A DNA stretch of 64,000 nt from Deltaproteobacteria bacterium (GTDB lineage: Bacteria; Myxococcota_A; UBA9042; PHBI01). The first letter of the stretch is position 1. Every line of letters begins with the position of its first letter. Below are positions 1 to 9,366 of this stretch, in pieces. Location: positions 610,501-674,500 of the forward strand of contig JACKFA010000002.1 in the NCBI GenBank assembly GCA_020632715.1, in the 5' to 3' direction. The translations under genes were made by a program, and so were the position numbers. Under the pieces are notes generated by a model that saw only the letters and a list, made by a program, of their open reading frames with translations, was not told where the DNA came from and did not search any database.

Positions 1-3000
1 CGTAGCACGTGCCGTTGCCGTTCGCGTTGGAGCAGAGCCGCGTCTTGCCGTCGTCGCCCGCGAGGCAGTCGCACGCCCCGGACTGCGGCACGCACTGGTT
101 CGGGCCGCCCGCGAACGCCTGGCACGTGAAGCCGCTCGTCGCGCACGTCCCGGCCGCCGTGCCGTGCACGTTCCCGGCGCTGCAGTCCTGCCCGCAGAAC
201 TGGCCGCCGCCGATGGTGAGGCAGCGGTCGCCCGGGTTCCCGCAGTCCGCGTCGACCGAGCACGGCGAGCACGCCGTGACCGTCGCCGGGAGGCACGCCG
301 TGGCGCTCGCCTTGTAGTAGCCGACGTCGCACGTCAGCACCTCGCAGCGCGGCGTCGTGCCGTTCAGCTTGCACGTCGCGGTCGCGTTCGGCAGCACCCC
401 GTCACACGACGCGCCGCACGTCCCGCAGTTCTGGTCGTTCACGTACTTGCCGTTGACCTTGAAGGTCTCGTCGACCTGCCCATTGCAGTTGTCGTCGACG
501 AAGTTGCAGGTCTCGGCCCCGGGCGTCGCCGCCGGGCACTGCCAGCCGCTCGCCCCGCCGCACGTCCAGCTCGCCGAGCACGTCCCGTTCGCGTTCGTCG
601 CCTGGCACGGGTCGGTCGGCGCGGTCACCGCCTCGTCGACGGCGCCGTTGCAGTTGTCGTCCTGGCCGTTGCACGTCTCGGCCGCCGGCGTCTTCGCCGA
701 GCACCCGAACCACCCGCTCGCCGGGTTGCAGGTCTCCGTCCCGAAGCACGTGCCGCTCGTGTTCGCCTTCTGGCAGGTCCGCGTCTTGCCGTTGTCCGCC
801 GTGAGGCACGAGCAGCTGTGCGAGCTCGGCACGCACACCTGCGCGCCGCTGCCCTGCGTCTCGCACGCGTACCCGGCCGGGCACTGGCCCGCCGGCGTCC
901 CGTAGGCGTTGCCGGCGCCGCAGCTCCGGGCGCACACGTTCGCCCCGTCGAGCGCGATGCACTTGTCGCCGGGCGTCCCGCAGTTCGCGTCGGTGGCGCA
1001 CGCGAGGCACGAGTTGTCCGTCGCCGGGAGGCACGTCAGCGCGCTCGCCTTGTAGTAGCCCGCCGAGCACGTCGCCACCTCGCAGCGCGGGGTGCCGCTC
1101 TGAGCCGAGCACGTCGCCGTCGCGTTCGCGATGCTGCCGGCGCAGGAGATCCCGCAGGCGCCGCAGTTCTGGTCGTTCACGTACTGGCCGGCCGCGTTCT
1201 TGAACGCCTCGTCGACCTGCCCATCGCAGTTGTCGTCCTGGCCGTTGCACGTCTCGGTGACCGGCGTCGCGGGGCTGCACTGCCAGCCGCTCGCCCCGCC
1301 GCACGTGTACGCCGCCGAGCACGTCCCGACGCCCGCGACCGTGTTGTCGCAGGTGGCCGGCGTGTGCGCGACGCCCTCGTCCGCCTGCCCGTTGCAGTTG
1401 TCGTCGACGCCGTTGCACGTCTCGGCCGCCGGCGTCCGCGCCGAGCACCCGACCCAGCCCTGCGTCGAATCACACGTCTCCGCGCCGTAGCACGTCCCCT
1501 GCGCGTTCGAGCTCGAGCACGTCCGCGTCTTCCCGTTGTCGCCCGGGAGGCAGTCGCACGTCCCGCTCTGCGGCACGCACTGCTGCATCCCGCCGCCGAA
1601 GTCGTTGCACGTGAAGCCCGCCTCCTGGCAGGTCCCCGCCGGCACGCCGTGGAGGTTCCCCGCCGAGCAGTCCTGCCCGCAGACCTGCTGCGTGCCGACC
1701 GTGAGGCACCTGTCCCCCGGCGTCGGGCAGTCCCCGTCGCCCGTGCACGTCCGGCACACGTTCGAGCTCGACGCCGCGCACGAGAGCGGCCCCGTCTGGA
1801 AGTAGCCGCTGTCGCACGCCATGACCTCGCAGCGCGGGTTGCCGCCGTTGTACGCGCACCCGGCCGTCGCGTTCGGGATGGCCCCGGCGCACGAGATCCC
1901 GCACGACCCGCAGTTCTGGTCGTTCACGTACTTGCCGTTCTGCTTGAAGTCCTCGTCGGTCGACCCATCGCAGTCGTTGTCCGCGAAGTCGCAGGTCTCC
2001 GCCGCGGGCGCCGCCGCCGGGCACTGCCAGCCGCTCGCCCCGCCGCACGTCCACGCCGCCGAGCAAGTGCCGTTCGCGTTCGTCGCCTGGCACGCCGTCG
2101 TCGGCTGCGTCGGCGACTCGTCGATCTGCCCGTTGCAGTTGTCGTCCGCGCCGTTGCACGTCTCGGCCGCCGGCGTCTTCGCCGTGCAGCCGCCCCAGCC
2201 CGTCGCCGGGTCGCACGTCGCCGTCCCGAAGCACGTCCCCTGCGTGTTCGTCGCCGAGCAGGTGCGCGTGTTCCCCGCGTTGCCCGGGAGGCACGAGCAG
2301 CTGCCGCTCGTCGGCATGCACTGCTGGCTCCCGTCGAACGCGCCGCACGTGTAGCCCGTCGGGCACTGGCCCGCCGCGTAGCCGTGCGCGTTCCCGGCGC
2401 TGCAGTCGCGGCCGCAGAAGTTGCCGCCGTCCATCGGGATGCAGCGGTCGCCCGGCGTCGGGCAGTTCGCGTCGGTCACGCACGGCGTGCACTGCGAGTC
2501 CACGGCCGGCAGGCACGTGAGCGGGCTCACCTGGTAGTAGCCCGGGTCACACGTCGCCACCTCGCAGCGCGGGGCGCCATTGTGCACCGCACACGTCTCG
2601 GTCGCGTTCGGGATCTTCCCAGAGCACGAGACCCCGCAAGAACCGCAGTTGTCGACGTCCGTGTAGAGCCCTTGTGCGTTGCGGAAGGACTCGTCCACCT
2701 GGCCGTTGCAGTTGTTGTCCTGGAAGTCGCAGCTCTCCGCGACGGGCGTCGCCGCCGGGCACTGCCAGCCGCTCGCCCCCTGGCACACGTAGCTCGCCGA
2801 GCACGTCCCGACGCCCGCGACCACGTTGTCGCAGGTGGCCGGCGAGTGCGTCACGGCCTCGTCGATCTGCCCGTTGCAGTTGTCGTCCTGGCCGTTGCAG
2901 CTCTCGGCCGCCGGCGTCCGCGCCGTGCACGTCCCCCAGCCGCTGTGCGAGTCGCACGTCTCGGTCCCGAAGCACGTCCCCTGCGCGTTCGCGACGCTGC

Positions 3001-6000
3001 AGGTGCGCTGCTTCCCGTCGTTCGCCGGCAGGCAGTCGCACGCGCCGCTCTCCGGCACGCACTGGTACACGCCGCCGCCCGTGATGTCGTTGCAGACGAA
3101 GCCCGCGACGTCGCACGATCCCGGCGTCAGCCCGTGCAGGTTCCCCGGGCCGCAGTCCTTGCCGCAGTAGCCGCCGCCGTCGAGCGGCACGCACACGTCA
3201 CCCGGCGTCGGGCAGTCGTTGTCGGTCGCGCACGACGTGCAGAGCGAGTTCGTCGCCGGCGAGCACGAGAGCGGCCCGGTCTTGTAGTAGCCGCTGTCGC
3301 ACTCGCGCACGACGCAGCGCGGCTGCCCGCTCGCGTTGACCTCGCACATCGCCGACGCGTTCGGGATGGCGCCGTCGCACGACACGCCGCAGCTCCCGCA
3401 GTTCTCGTCGTCGACGTACTTCCCGGCCGCGTTCTTGAACGACTCGTCGATCTGCCCATTGCAGTTGTTGTCCGCGAAGTCGCACGTCTCGGCGACCGGC
3501 GTCGCGACGTCGCACTGCCAGCCGCTCGCCCCGCCGCACACGTAGGTCGCCGAGCACGTCCCGACGCCCGCGACGGTGTTGTCGCACGTCGCCGGCGAGT
3601 GCGTGACGCCTTCGTCGATGGCGCCGTTGCAGTTGTCGTCCGCGCCGTTGCAGCTCTCGGCCGCCGGCGTCTTCGCCGTGCACGTCGTCCAGCCCGACGC
3701 CTCATGGCACGTGGAGCTCCCGAAGCACGTCCCGTCCGTGTTCGTGTTCGAGCACGTCCGCGTCCGCCCCTCGTCGCCCGGGAGGCACGAGCAGCTGTTG
3801 GTCGTCGGGATGCACTGCATGCCGCCGTCGAACGCCGAGCACTGGTAGCCGCTCGGGCACTCGCCGGCCGCGTAGCCGTGCTTGTTGCCGGCGCTGCAGT
3901 CGCGCCCGCAGAAGCTCCCGCCGTCCATCGGGATGCAGCGGTCGCCCGGCGTCGGGCACTGCGCGTCGGTCACGCAGGGCGTGCACTGCGAGTCCGTCGC
4001 CGGGAGGCACGTGAGCGCGCTCACCTGGTAGTAGCCGGCGTCGCACGACCCGACCTCGCAGCGCGGCGCCCCGTTCGTCACGGCGCACGTCTCGGTCGCG
4101 TTCGGGATCCGCCCGGTGCAGGAGATCCCGCAGCTCCCGCAGTTGTCGACGTCCGTATAGAGGCCGGCCGCGTTCCGGAACGGCTCGTCGGCCTGCCCGT
4201 CGCAGTTGTTGTCCTGGAAGTCGCACGTCTCGGCGACCGGCGTCGCGACCGGGCACTGCCAGCCGCTCGTCCCCTGGCACGTGTACGTCGCCGAGCACGT
4301 CCCGACCCCCGCGACCGCGTTGTCGCACGTCGCCGGCGAGTGGGTGACCTCCTCGTCGATGCGCCCGTCGCAGTTGTCGTCGAGGCCGTTACAGGTCTCG
4401 GTCGCGGGCGTCTTCGCCGTGCACGTGCTCCAGCCCATCGTCGACTCGCAGGTCTCCGTCCCGAAGCACGTCCCGCTCGTGTTCGTCGTGCTGCACGTCC
4501 GCTGCTTGCCCTGGTTCGCCGGGAGGCAGTCGCACGCGCCGCTCTCTGGCACGCACTGGAAGACCGTCCCCGCCCCGCCGATGTCCTGGCACTCGAAGCC
4601 GGCGACGTCACACGTCCCGGGCGTGAGCCCGTGGAGGTTGCTCGGGCCGCAGTCCTTGCCGCAGAAGCCACCCGTCGCGAGCGGCACGCAAACGTCGCCC
4701 GGCGTCGGGCAGTCGTCGTCCGTCGCGCACGGCAGACACAGGTCGCTCGTCGCCGGCTGGCAGCTGAGCGGCCCCGTCTGGAAGTAGCCGAAGTCGCACT
4801 CGCGCACGACGCAGCGCGGCTGCCCGCTCGACCCGACCGCGCACATCGCGACCGCGTTCGGGATGGCACCCTCGCAGCTGATCCCGCAGCTCCCGCAGTT
4901 CTCGTCGTCGACGTACTTGCCGGCGCCGTTCTTGAACGTCTCGTCGACCTGCCCATCGCAGTTGTTGTCCGCGAAGTCGCAGCTCTCGGCCTCGGGCGTC
5001 CCCGGGTCGCACTGCCACCCGCTCGCGCCGCCGCACGTGTAGCTCGCCGAGCACGAGCCGACCCCGATCACCGCGTTCGAGCACGTCGCCGGGTCGTGCG
5101 TGACCCCCTCGTCGATGCGCCCGTCGCAGTTGTCGTCGACGCCGTTGCACGTCTCGACCGCCGGCACGCGCGCCGTGCAGCCCGACCAGCCCGCCGCCGG
5201 GTCGCACGTCTCCGACCCGAAGCAGCTCCCGCTCGCGTTCTGGTTGATGCAGGTCCGGGTCTTCCCGCCGTCGCCCGGGAGGCACGAGCAGCTGTTCGAC
5301 GTCGGCACGCACTGCGCCACGCCGGCGCCGAGGTCCTGGCACGTGAAGCCCGCGTCACACTCGCCCGCGGGGCGCCCGTGCACGTTCGTCGCCGAGCAGT
5401 CGCGCCCGCAGTAGTTGCCGCCGTCCATCGGGAGGCACTTGTCGCCCGGGGTCGGGCAGTTGGCGTCGGTCGCGCACGCGAGGCAGCTCGAGTCCTGCGA
5501 CGGGAGGCACGTCGACGCGTTCGCCCGGTAGTACCCCTCGGCGCACGCGGCCACCTCACAGCGGGGTGTGCCATTTCGCACAATGCACTGCGTCATCGCG
5601 TTCGGGATGGCGCCGACGCAGCTGATCCCGCAGCTCCCGCAGTTCTCGTCGTCGACGTACTGCCCGCTCGCGTTCTTGAAGTCCTCGTCGACCTGCCCAT
5701 CGCAGTCGTTGTCCTTGTTGTCGCAGACGTCCTCGGCGGGCGTCGCCGCGACGCAGCTCCAGCCGTTCGCCCCCTTGCAGCTGTAGTCGGCCGTGCACGT
5801 GCCCCAGGTGTTCGTCACCTCGCACGTCGGCGGCGAGTGCACGACGCCCTCGTCCGCCTGGCCGTTGCAGTTGTCGTCGACGCCGTTGCACGTCTCGGCC
5901 GACGGCTCGAGCGCCGTGCAGCCCTCCCAGCCGTTGCCGCTCCCGGCGCCGCAGGTCTCGGTGCCGAAGCACGTCCCGAAGTCGTTCTGCTTCCGGCACG

Positions 6001-8851
6001 TCCGCATGTCGCCGTCGTTCGGCTCGAGGCACGTGCAGCTCCCGCTGTCGGGGGCGCACTGCCGCGCCCCGCCCGCCACGTCGACGCAGCTGTAGCCGGG
6101 GGCGCAGACCCCCTCGGGCACGCCGTGCGCGTTGCCGGCGCTGCAGTCGCGCCCGCAGAACTTGCCGCCGTCGAGCGAGAGGCACTTGTCGCCCGGGGTC
6201 GGGCAGTTCGCGTCGGTCACGCACGGCACGCAGGTCGTGTCGGTCGCCGGGAGGCACGTGAGCGGCCCCACCTGGTAGAAGCCCTCCTCGCAGCTCGCGA
6301 CCTCGCAGCGCGCGCGCGTCCCGCTCACGACGCAGTGGCTCGTCGCGTTCGGCAGGAGCCCGTCGCACGAGACGCCGCAGGTGCCGCAGTTCTCGTCGTC
6401 CACGTAGAGCCCGGCCGCGTTCTTGAACGCCTCGTCGACCTGGCCATCGCAGTTGTCGTCCTGGAAGTTGCAGAGCTCGGCGACGGGGGTCTGCACCGGG
6501 CACTCCCAGCCGCTCGCCCCGCTGCACACGTACTGCGCGGCGCACGTGCCGCTCGCGTTCGACTCGGTGCAGCTGACCGGGTCGTGCGCGACGCCCTCGT
6601 CCGCCTGCCCGTTGCAGTTGTCGTCGACGCCGTTGCAGGTCTCGGCCGCCGGCGTCCGCGCCGAGCACGCCGACCACCCGGGCGACTGCGCCGGGTCGCA
6701 CTCGCTCGTGCCGGTGCACGCGCCGAAGCCGTTCTGGTTCACGCAGGGGCGGAGGCGCCCCTCCATGCCGGGGAGGCACGTGCAGGACTTCGTCTCGGGG
6801 ATGCAGCGCCCGGCCTCGCAGGAGAAGCCGTTGCCGCAGTCGCTCGTGTCCGAGCAGCCGCGCGTGCAGAAGCTGCCGCCGTCGAGGCTCGTGCACTGGC
6901 CGCCGGGGAGCTCGGCGCACTGGGCGTTGTCGGAGCACGGCGAGCACGCCACGGCGCCGGTCGTCGGGATGCAGACGCGGTTCGTGTCCGGCGGGACGTA
7001 GAAGCCGTCGAGGCAGGAGAGGGCGACGCAGACGGGGACGCCGTTATCGACCACGCACTGGGTGCTCGACGAGAAGAGGATGGCCTCGTCGCAGCCGCGC
7101 CCGCAGATCCCGCAGTTGTCGTCGCTGTCGTAGGGGCCCGTCGGGCTCTCGCGGAAGTCCTCGTCCGTGGCCCCGTCGCAGTCGTTGTCGATGACGTCGC
7201 ACACCTCGGCGGCCGGCGTCTTCGCGTCGCAGACCCAGCCGTTCGCGCCCGCGCACTGCCACTGCCCCGAGCACGTGCCGAACTCGTTCGTCACCTGGCA
7301 GGGCTCGGTCGGCGGCGTGACCGCCTCGTCGACGCGCCCGTTGCAGTTGTCGTCGATGCCGTTACAGGTCTCGGGCGACGGCACGTAGGCGCTGCACTGG
7401 CTCCAGCCGTTCGCCGGGCCGCCGCACGTCTGGAGGCCGGCGCACGTGCCGTACTCGTTCGACTCGGTGCAGGGGCGCGACTTGCCCTGGTCGCTCGTGC
7501 GCGAGCAGCTGCAGCTGTTGCTGTACGGCAGGCACTGGTGGCGCCCGTCGCCGAGCTCGGTGCAGGTGTAGCCGTTCGGGCAGCTCCCCTCGTTGTAGCC
7601 GTTGAGGTTGTCGGCGCCGCAGTCCTGGCCGCAGAAGAGGCCGCCGTCGAGCGGCACGCAGGCGTTGCCCGGGACGACGCAGTTCGCGTCCTCGGTGCAG
7701 GGGAGGCAGGCCGCCTCGATGACCGGGAGGCAGGTCGTGGGGCCGGCGAGGTAGAAGCCGGGGGCGCAGGAGGTCACGACGCAGCGGGCGACGCCGCTCT
7801 CGACGCGGCAGCCGCTGACGGCGTTCGGGAAGAAGCCCTCGCAGCTGTTGCCGCAGACGCCGCAGTCGGTGTCGAGCGTGTAGAGGCCGGTCGCCTGGTC
7901 GCGGAAGCCCTCGTCGATGTGGCCGTCGCAGTTGTTGTCCTCGTAGTCGCAGGACTCGTTCCGCGCCTCCTGACCGACGCAGGTCCACCCCTCGGCGCCG
8001 CTGCAGACGCGGTGGCCGGCGCACACGCCGAACTCGTTCGTCACCTCGCAGGGGGTGTCGTCGACGAGGTTCTCGTCCGTGAGGAGGTTGCAGTTGTCGT
8101 CCATGCCGTTACAGATCTCGGCGGTCGGGACGTGCGCGTCGCACTCGCTCCAGCCGTCCTCACCGAGGCAGGTGCGGAGGCCGAAGCAGGTGCCGGCGTC
8201 GTTCTTGGCGCTGCAGGGCTCCTGGACGCCCTCGTTGCCGACGGTGCAGGCGCAGGTGCCCGTGACCGGCACGCACTGCGAGCTCGACGCGCCCGACGCG
8301 CCCTCGGAGGTCACCTGCTCGCAGGCGTAGCCGCTCGGGCACTCCTCCTGCGAGTTGCACGCCTGGGTGCAGCGCTGGCCGTCCTCGAAGGTGAGGCACA
8401 TGCCCTGGCCGCACTGCGTGTCGATGGTGCACGCCTGGCAGAGGCGGCTCGCCTTCGGGACGCACACGAAGGTGACGTCCTGCTGGCCCGAGATCCCGAC
8501 GCAGCTCCAGCCGTCGGGGCAGTCCTCCTCGCAGAGCTTGGTGCAGACGGGGCCGAGGCTCGAGTCGACGCACCACCCCGAGAGGCAGTCGGTGTTCTCG
8601 AAGCACGGGGCGCCGAACTCGCCGGTGCCCGCGGTGGTGTCGCCGTCGCTCGTGTCAGCCTGCGTGTCGGGCTGCACGTTGATGTCGATCGGCGTGAACG
8701 TGTCCGCGTCGACGGCCGAGTCGACGGCCTCGCTCGTGTCCTTCGAGACGACGTCCGAGTCGGTCTCGTCCGCCGAGTCGTGGCAGGCCGCGAGCGCGCT
8801 CGTGAGCGCGAAGGCGGCCGCGAGGCACGCAATACGATGGCTGCGGGTCAT
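1..8851 (-). CDS. Giant Cys-rich repeat lipoprotein, C-terminus beyond window
   Basis: The frame starts at ATG 8851 and stays open to the left edge, giving at least 2,950 residues. The N-terminus is a lipoprotein signal (ALTSALAAC, Cys at about residue 23), followed by an Asp/Thr-rich linker. The rest is Cys-rich and consists of about 11 tandem units of roughly 248 residues (744 bp). Each unit carries two acidic motifs of the MopE/putative metal-binding type, for example ETCNGIDDNCNGRVDE and EVCDVIDNDCDGATDED. They lie near plus-strand positions 8090/7925, 7340/7180, 6613/6443 and so on down to 650/482. Each unit also has a GDxC...CGxDC block. MopE-type motifs are known from surface metal-binding proteins; the function here, perhaps a cell-surface metal-binding or structural fibre, is inferred. 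The upstream Shine-Dalgarno is weak. The repeats could recombine, so copy number may vary. An 8.8-kb open frame on the opposite strand is a shadow. Confidence 0.9.
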   Translation of the reverse strand, partial: MTRSHRIACLAAAFALTSALAACHDSADETDSDVVSKDTSEAVDSAVDADTFTPIDINVQPDTQADTSDGDTTAGTGEFGAPCFENTDCLSGWCVDSSLGPVCTKLCEEDCPDGWSCVGISGQQDVTFVCVPKASRLCQACTIDTQCGQGMCLTFEDGQRCTQACNSQEECPSGYACEQVTSEGASGASSSQCVPVTGTCACTVGNEGVQEPCSAKNDAGTCFGLRTCLGEDGWSECDAHVPTAEICNGMDDNCNLLTDENLVDDTPCEVTNEFGVCAGHRVCSGAEGWTCVGQEARNESCDYEDNNCDGHIDEGFRDQATGLYTLDTDCGVCGNSCEGFFPNAVSGCRVESGVARCVVTSCAPGFYLAGPTTCLPVIEAACLPCTEDANCVVPGNACVPLDGGLFCGQDCGADNLNGYNEGSCPNGYTCTELGDGRHQCLPYSNSCSCSRTSDQGKSRPCTESNEYGTCAGLQTCGGPANGWSQCSAYVPSPETCNGIDDNCNGRVDEAVTPPTEPCQVTNEFGTCSGQWQCAGANGWVCDAKTPAAEVCDVIDNDCDGATDEDFRESPTGPYDSDDNCGICGRGCDEAILFSSSTQCVVDNGVPVCVALSCLDGFYVPPDTNRVCIPTTGAVACSPCSDNAQCAELPGGQCTSLDGGSFCTRGCSDTSDCGNGFSCEAGRCIPETKSCTCLPGMEGRLRPCVNQNGFGACTGTSECDPAQSPGWSACSARTPAAETCNGVDDNCNGQADEGVAHDPVSCTESNASGTCAAQYVCSGASGWECPVQTPVAELCNFQDDNCDGQVDEAFKNAAGLYVDDENCGTCGVSCDGLLPNATSHCVVSGTRARCEVASCEEGFYQVGPLTCLPATDTTCVPCVTDANCPTPGDKCLSLDGGKFCGRDCSAGNAHGVPEGVCAPGYSCVDVAGGARQCAPDSGSCTCLEPNDGDMRTCRKQNDFGTCFGTETCGAGSGNGWEGCTALEPSAETCNGVDDNCNGQADEGVVHSPPTCEVTNTWGTCTADYSCKGANGWSCVAATPAEDVCDNKDNDCDGQVDEDFKNASGQYVDDENCGSCGISCVGAIPNAMTQCIVRNGTPRCEVAACAEGYYRANASTCLPSQDSSCLACATDANCPTPGDKCLPMDGGNYCGRDCSATNVHGRPAGECDAGFTCQDLGAGVAQCVPTSNSCSCLPGDGGKTRTCINQNASGSCFGSETCDPAAGWSGCTARVPAVETCNGVDDNCDGRIDEGVTHDPATCSNAVIGVGSCSASYTCGGASGWQCDPGTPEAESCDFADNNCDGQVDETFKNGAGKYVDDENCGSCGISCEGAIPNAVAMCAVGSSGQPRCVVRECDFGYFQTGPLSCQPATSDLCLPCATDDDCPTPGDVCVPLATGGFCGKDCGPSNLHGLTPGTCDVAGFECQDIGGAGTVFQCVPESGACDCLPANQGKQRTCSTTNTSGTCFGTETCESTMGWSTCTAKTPATETCNGLDDNCDGRIDEEVTHSPATCDNAVAGVGTCSATYTCQGTSGWQCPVATPVAETCDFQDNNCDGQADEPFRNAAGLYTDVDNCGSCGISCTGRIPNATETCAVTNGAPRCEVGSCDAGYYQVSALTCLPATDSQCTPCVTDAQCPTPGDRCIPMDGGSFCGRDCSAGNKHGYAAGECPSGYQCSAFDGGMQCIPTTNSCSCLPGDEGRTRTCSNTNTDGTCFGSSTCHEASGWTTCTAKTPAAESCNGADDNCNGAIDEGVTHSPATCDNTVAGVGTCSATYVCGGASGWQCDVATPVAETCDFADNNCNGQIDESFKNAAGKYVDDENCGSCGVSCDGAIPNASAMCEVNASGQPRCVVRECDSGYYKTGPLSCSPATNSLCTSCATDNDCPTPGDVCVPLDGGGYCGKDCGPGNLHGLTPGSCDVAGFVCNDITGGGVYQCVPESGACDCLPANDGKQRTCSVANAQGTCFGTETCDSHSGWGTCTARTPAAESCNGQDDNCNGQIDEAVTHSPATCDNVVAGVGTCSASYVCQGASGWQCPAATPVAESCDFQDNNCNGQVDESFRNAQGLYTDVDNCGSCGVSCSGKIPNATETCAVHNGAPRCEVATCDPGYYQVSPLTCLPAVDSQCTPCVTDANCPTPGDRCIPMDGGNFCGRDCSAGNAHGYAAGQCPTGYTCGAFDGSQQCMPTSGSCSCLPGNAGNTRTCSATNTQGTCFGTATCDPATGWGGCTAKTPAAETCNGADDNCNGQIDESPTQPTTACQATNANGTCSAAWTCGGASGWQCPAAAPAAETCDFADNDCDGSTDEDFKQNGKYVNDQNCGSCGISCAGAIPNATAGCAYNGGNPRCEVMACDSGYFQTGPLSCAASSSNVCRTCTGDGDCPTPGDRCLTVGTQQVCGQDCSAGNLHGVPAGTCQEAGFTCNDFGGGMQQCVPQSGTCDCLPGDNGKTRTCSSSNAQGTCYGAETCDSTQGWVGCSARTPAAETCNGVDDNCNGQADEGVAHTPATCDNTVAGVGTCSAAYTCGGASGWQCSPATPVTETCNGQDDNCDGQVDEAFKNAAGQYVNDQNCGACGISCAGSIANATATCSAQSGTPRCEVATCSAGYYKASALTCLPATDNSCLACATDANCGTPGDKCIALDGANVCARSCGAGNAYGTPAGQCPAGYACETQGSGAQVCVPSSHSCSCLTADNGKTRTCQKANTSGTCFGTETCNPASGWFGCSAKTPAAETCNGQDDNCNGAVDEAVTAPTDPCQATNANGTCSASWTCGGASGWQCPAATPGAETCNFVDDNCNGQVDETFKVNGKYVNDQNCGTCGASCDGVLPNATATCKLNGTTPRCEVLTCDVGYYKASATACLPATVTACSPCSVDADCGNPGDRCLTIGGGQFCGQDCSAGNVHGTAAGTCATSGFTCQAFAGGPNQCVPQSGACDCLAGDDGKTRLCSNANGNGTCY

Positions 8852-8971
8852 CAGGATCCCCGAGTCTGCGAGAGAGGTCTACGCGCGAACGTGAGGGCGT
8901 CCGCTCGTCGGAATGTCGATCGTGAGGGCTGAAGGAAAACTTGAGGCTTTCTTGTAACGATCCTTCAGGTC

Positions 8972-9277
8972 ATGCTCCCGGGCATGGCCGCCATCGAGGA
9001 CGATCCCATCGGCTGTCGCGTGCTCCTCCACGTGTCGCCGCGCGCCAGCAGGACGCGCGTCGTCGGGCTCCACGACGGGCGCGTGAAGCTCCAGGTCGCC
9101 GCCCCCCCGGTCGACGGCGAGGCGAACGCCGAGGTCGAGCGCTTCCTCGCGCGGGCGCTCGACGTGCCGCGCGACCGCGTGGCGATCGTCGCGGGCGCGA
9201 CGGGCAAGCGGAAGGCGGTGCGCGTCGAGGGCGTGACGGCGGCGGCGGCCGCGGCGGCGCTCGGCGTCGAGAGCTGA
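8972..9277 (+). CDS. DUF167 (YggU-type) family protein
   Basis: A 101-residue protein of the usual size for the DUF167/YggU family. The core runs CRVLLHVSPRASRTRVVG, then VKLQVAAPPVDGEANAE, then an Ala-rich tail. The PPVDGEAN segment is the family hallmark. Its biochemical role is not established. A second ATG at 8984 is an alternative start, since neither start has a convincing Shine-Dalgarno. It is divergent from the giant lipoprotein gene across about 120 bp, and the next gene follows after 89 bp on the same strand. Confidence 0.85.
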   Translation: MLPGMAAIEDDPIGCRVLLHVSPRASRTRVVGLHDGRVKLQVAAPPVDGEANAEVERFLARALDVPRDRVAIVAGATGKRKAVRVEGVTAAAAAAALGVES

Positions 9278-9366
9278 GGCGCGCGCGGCGTCGTCGCGCG
9301 GGCGGCGGGCGACGATTCCGTTCGGAGCGACGCCGTGGTACCACAGCCCCGCTCCGGAGGTGCCCC

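Noticed and set aside
164..8932. A 2,922-residue plus-strand open frame
   Set aside because: Arg/Ala/Val-rich low-complexity translation without domains; antisense to the well-patterned Cys-rich lipoprotein frame.
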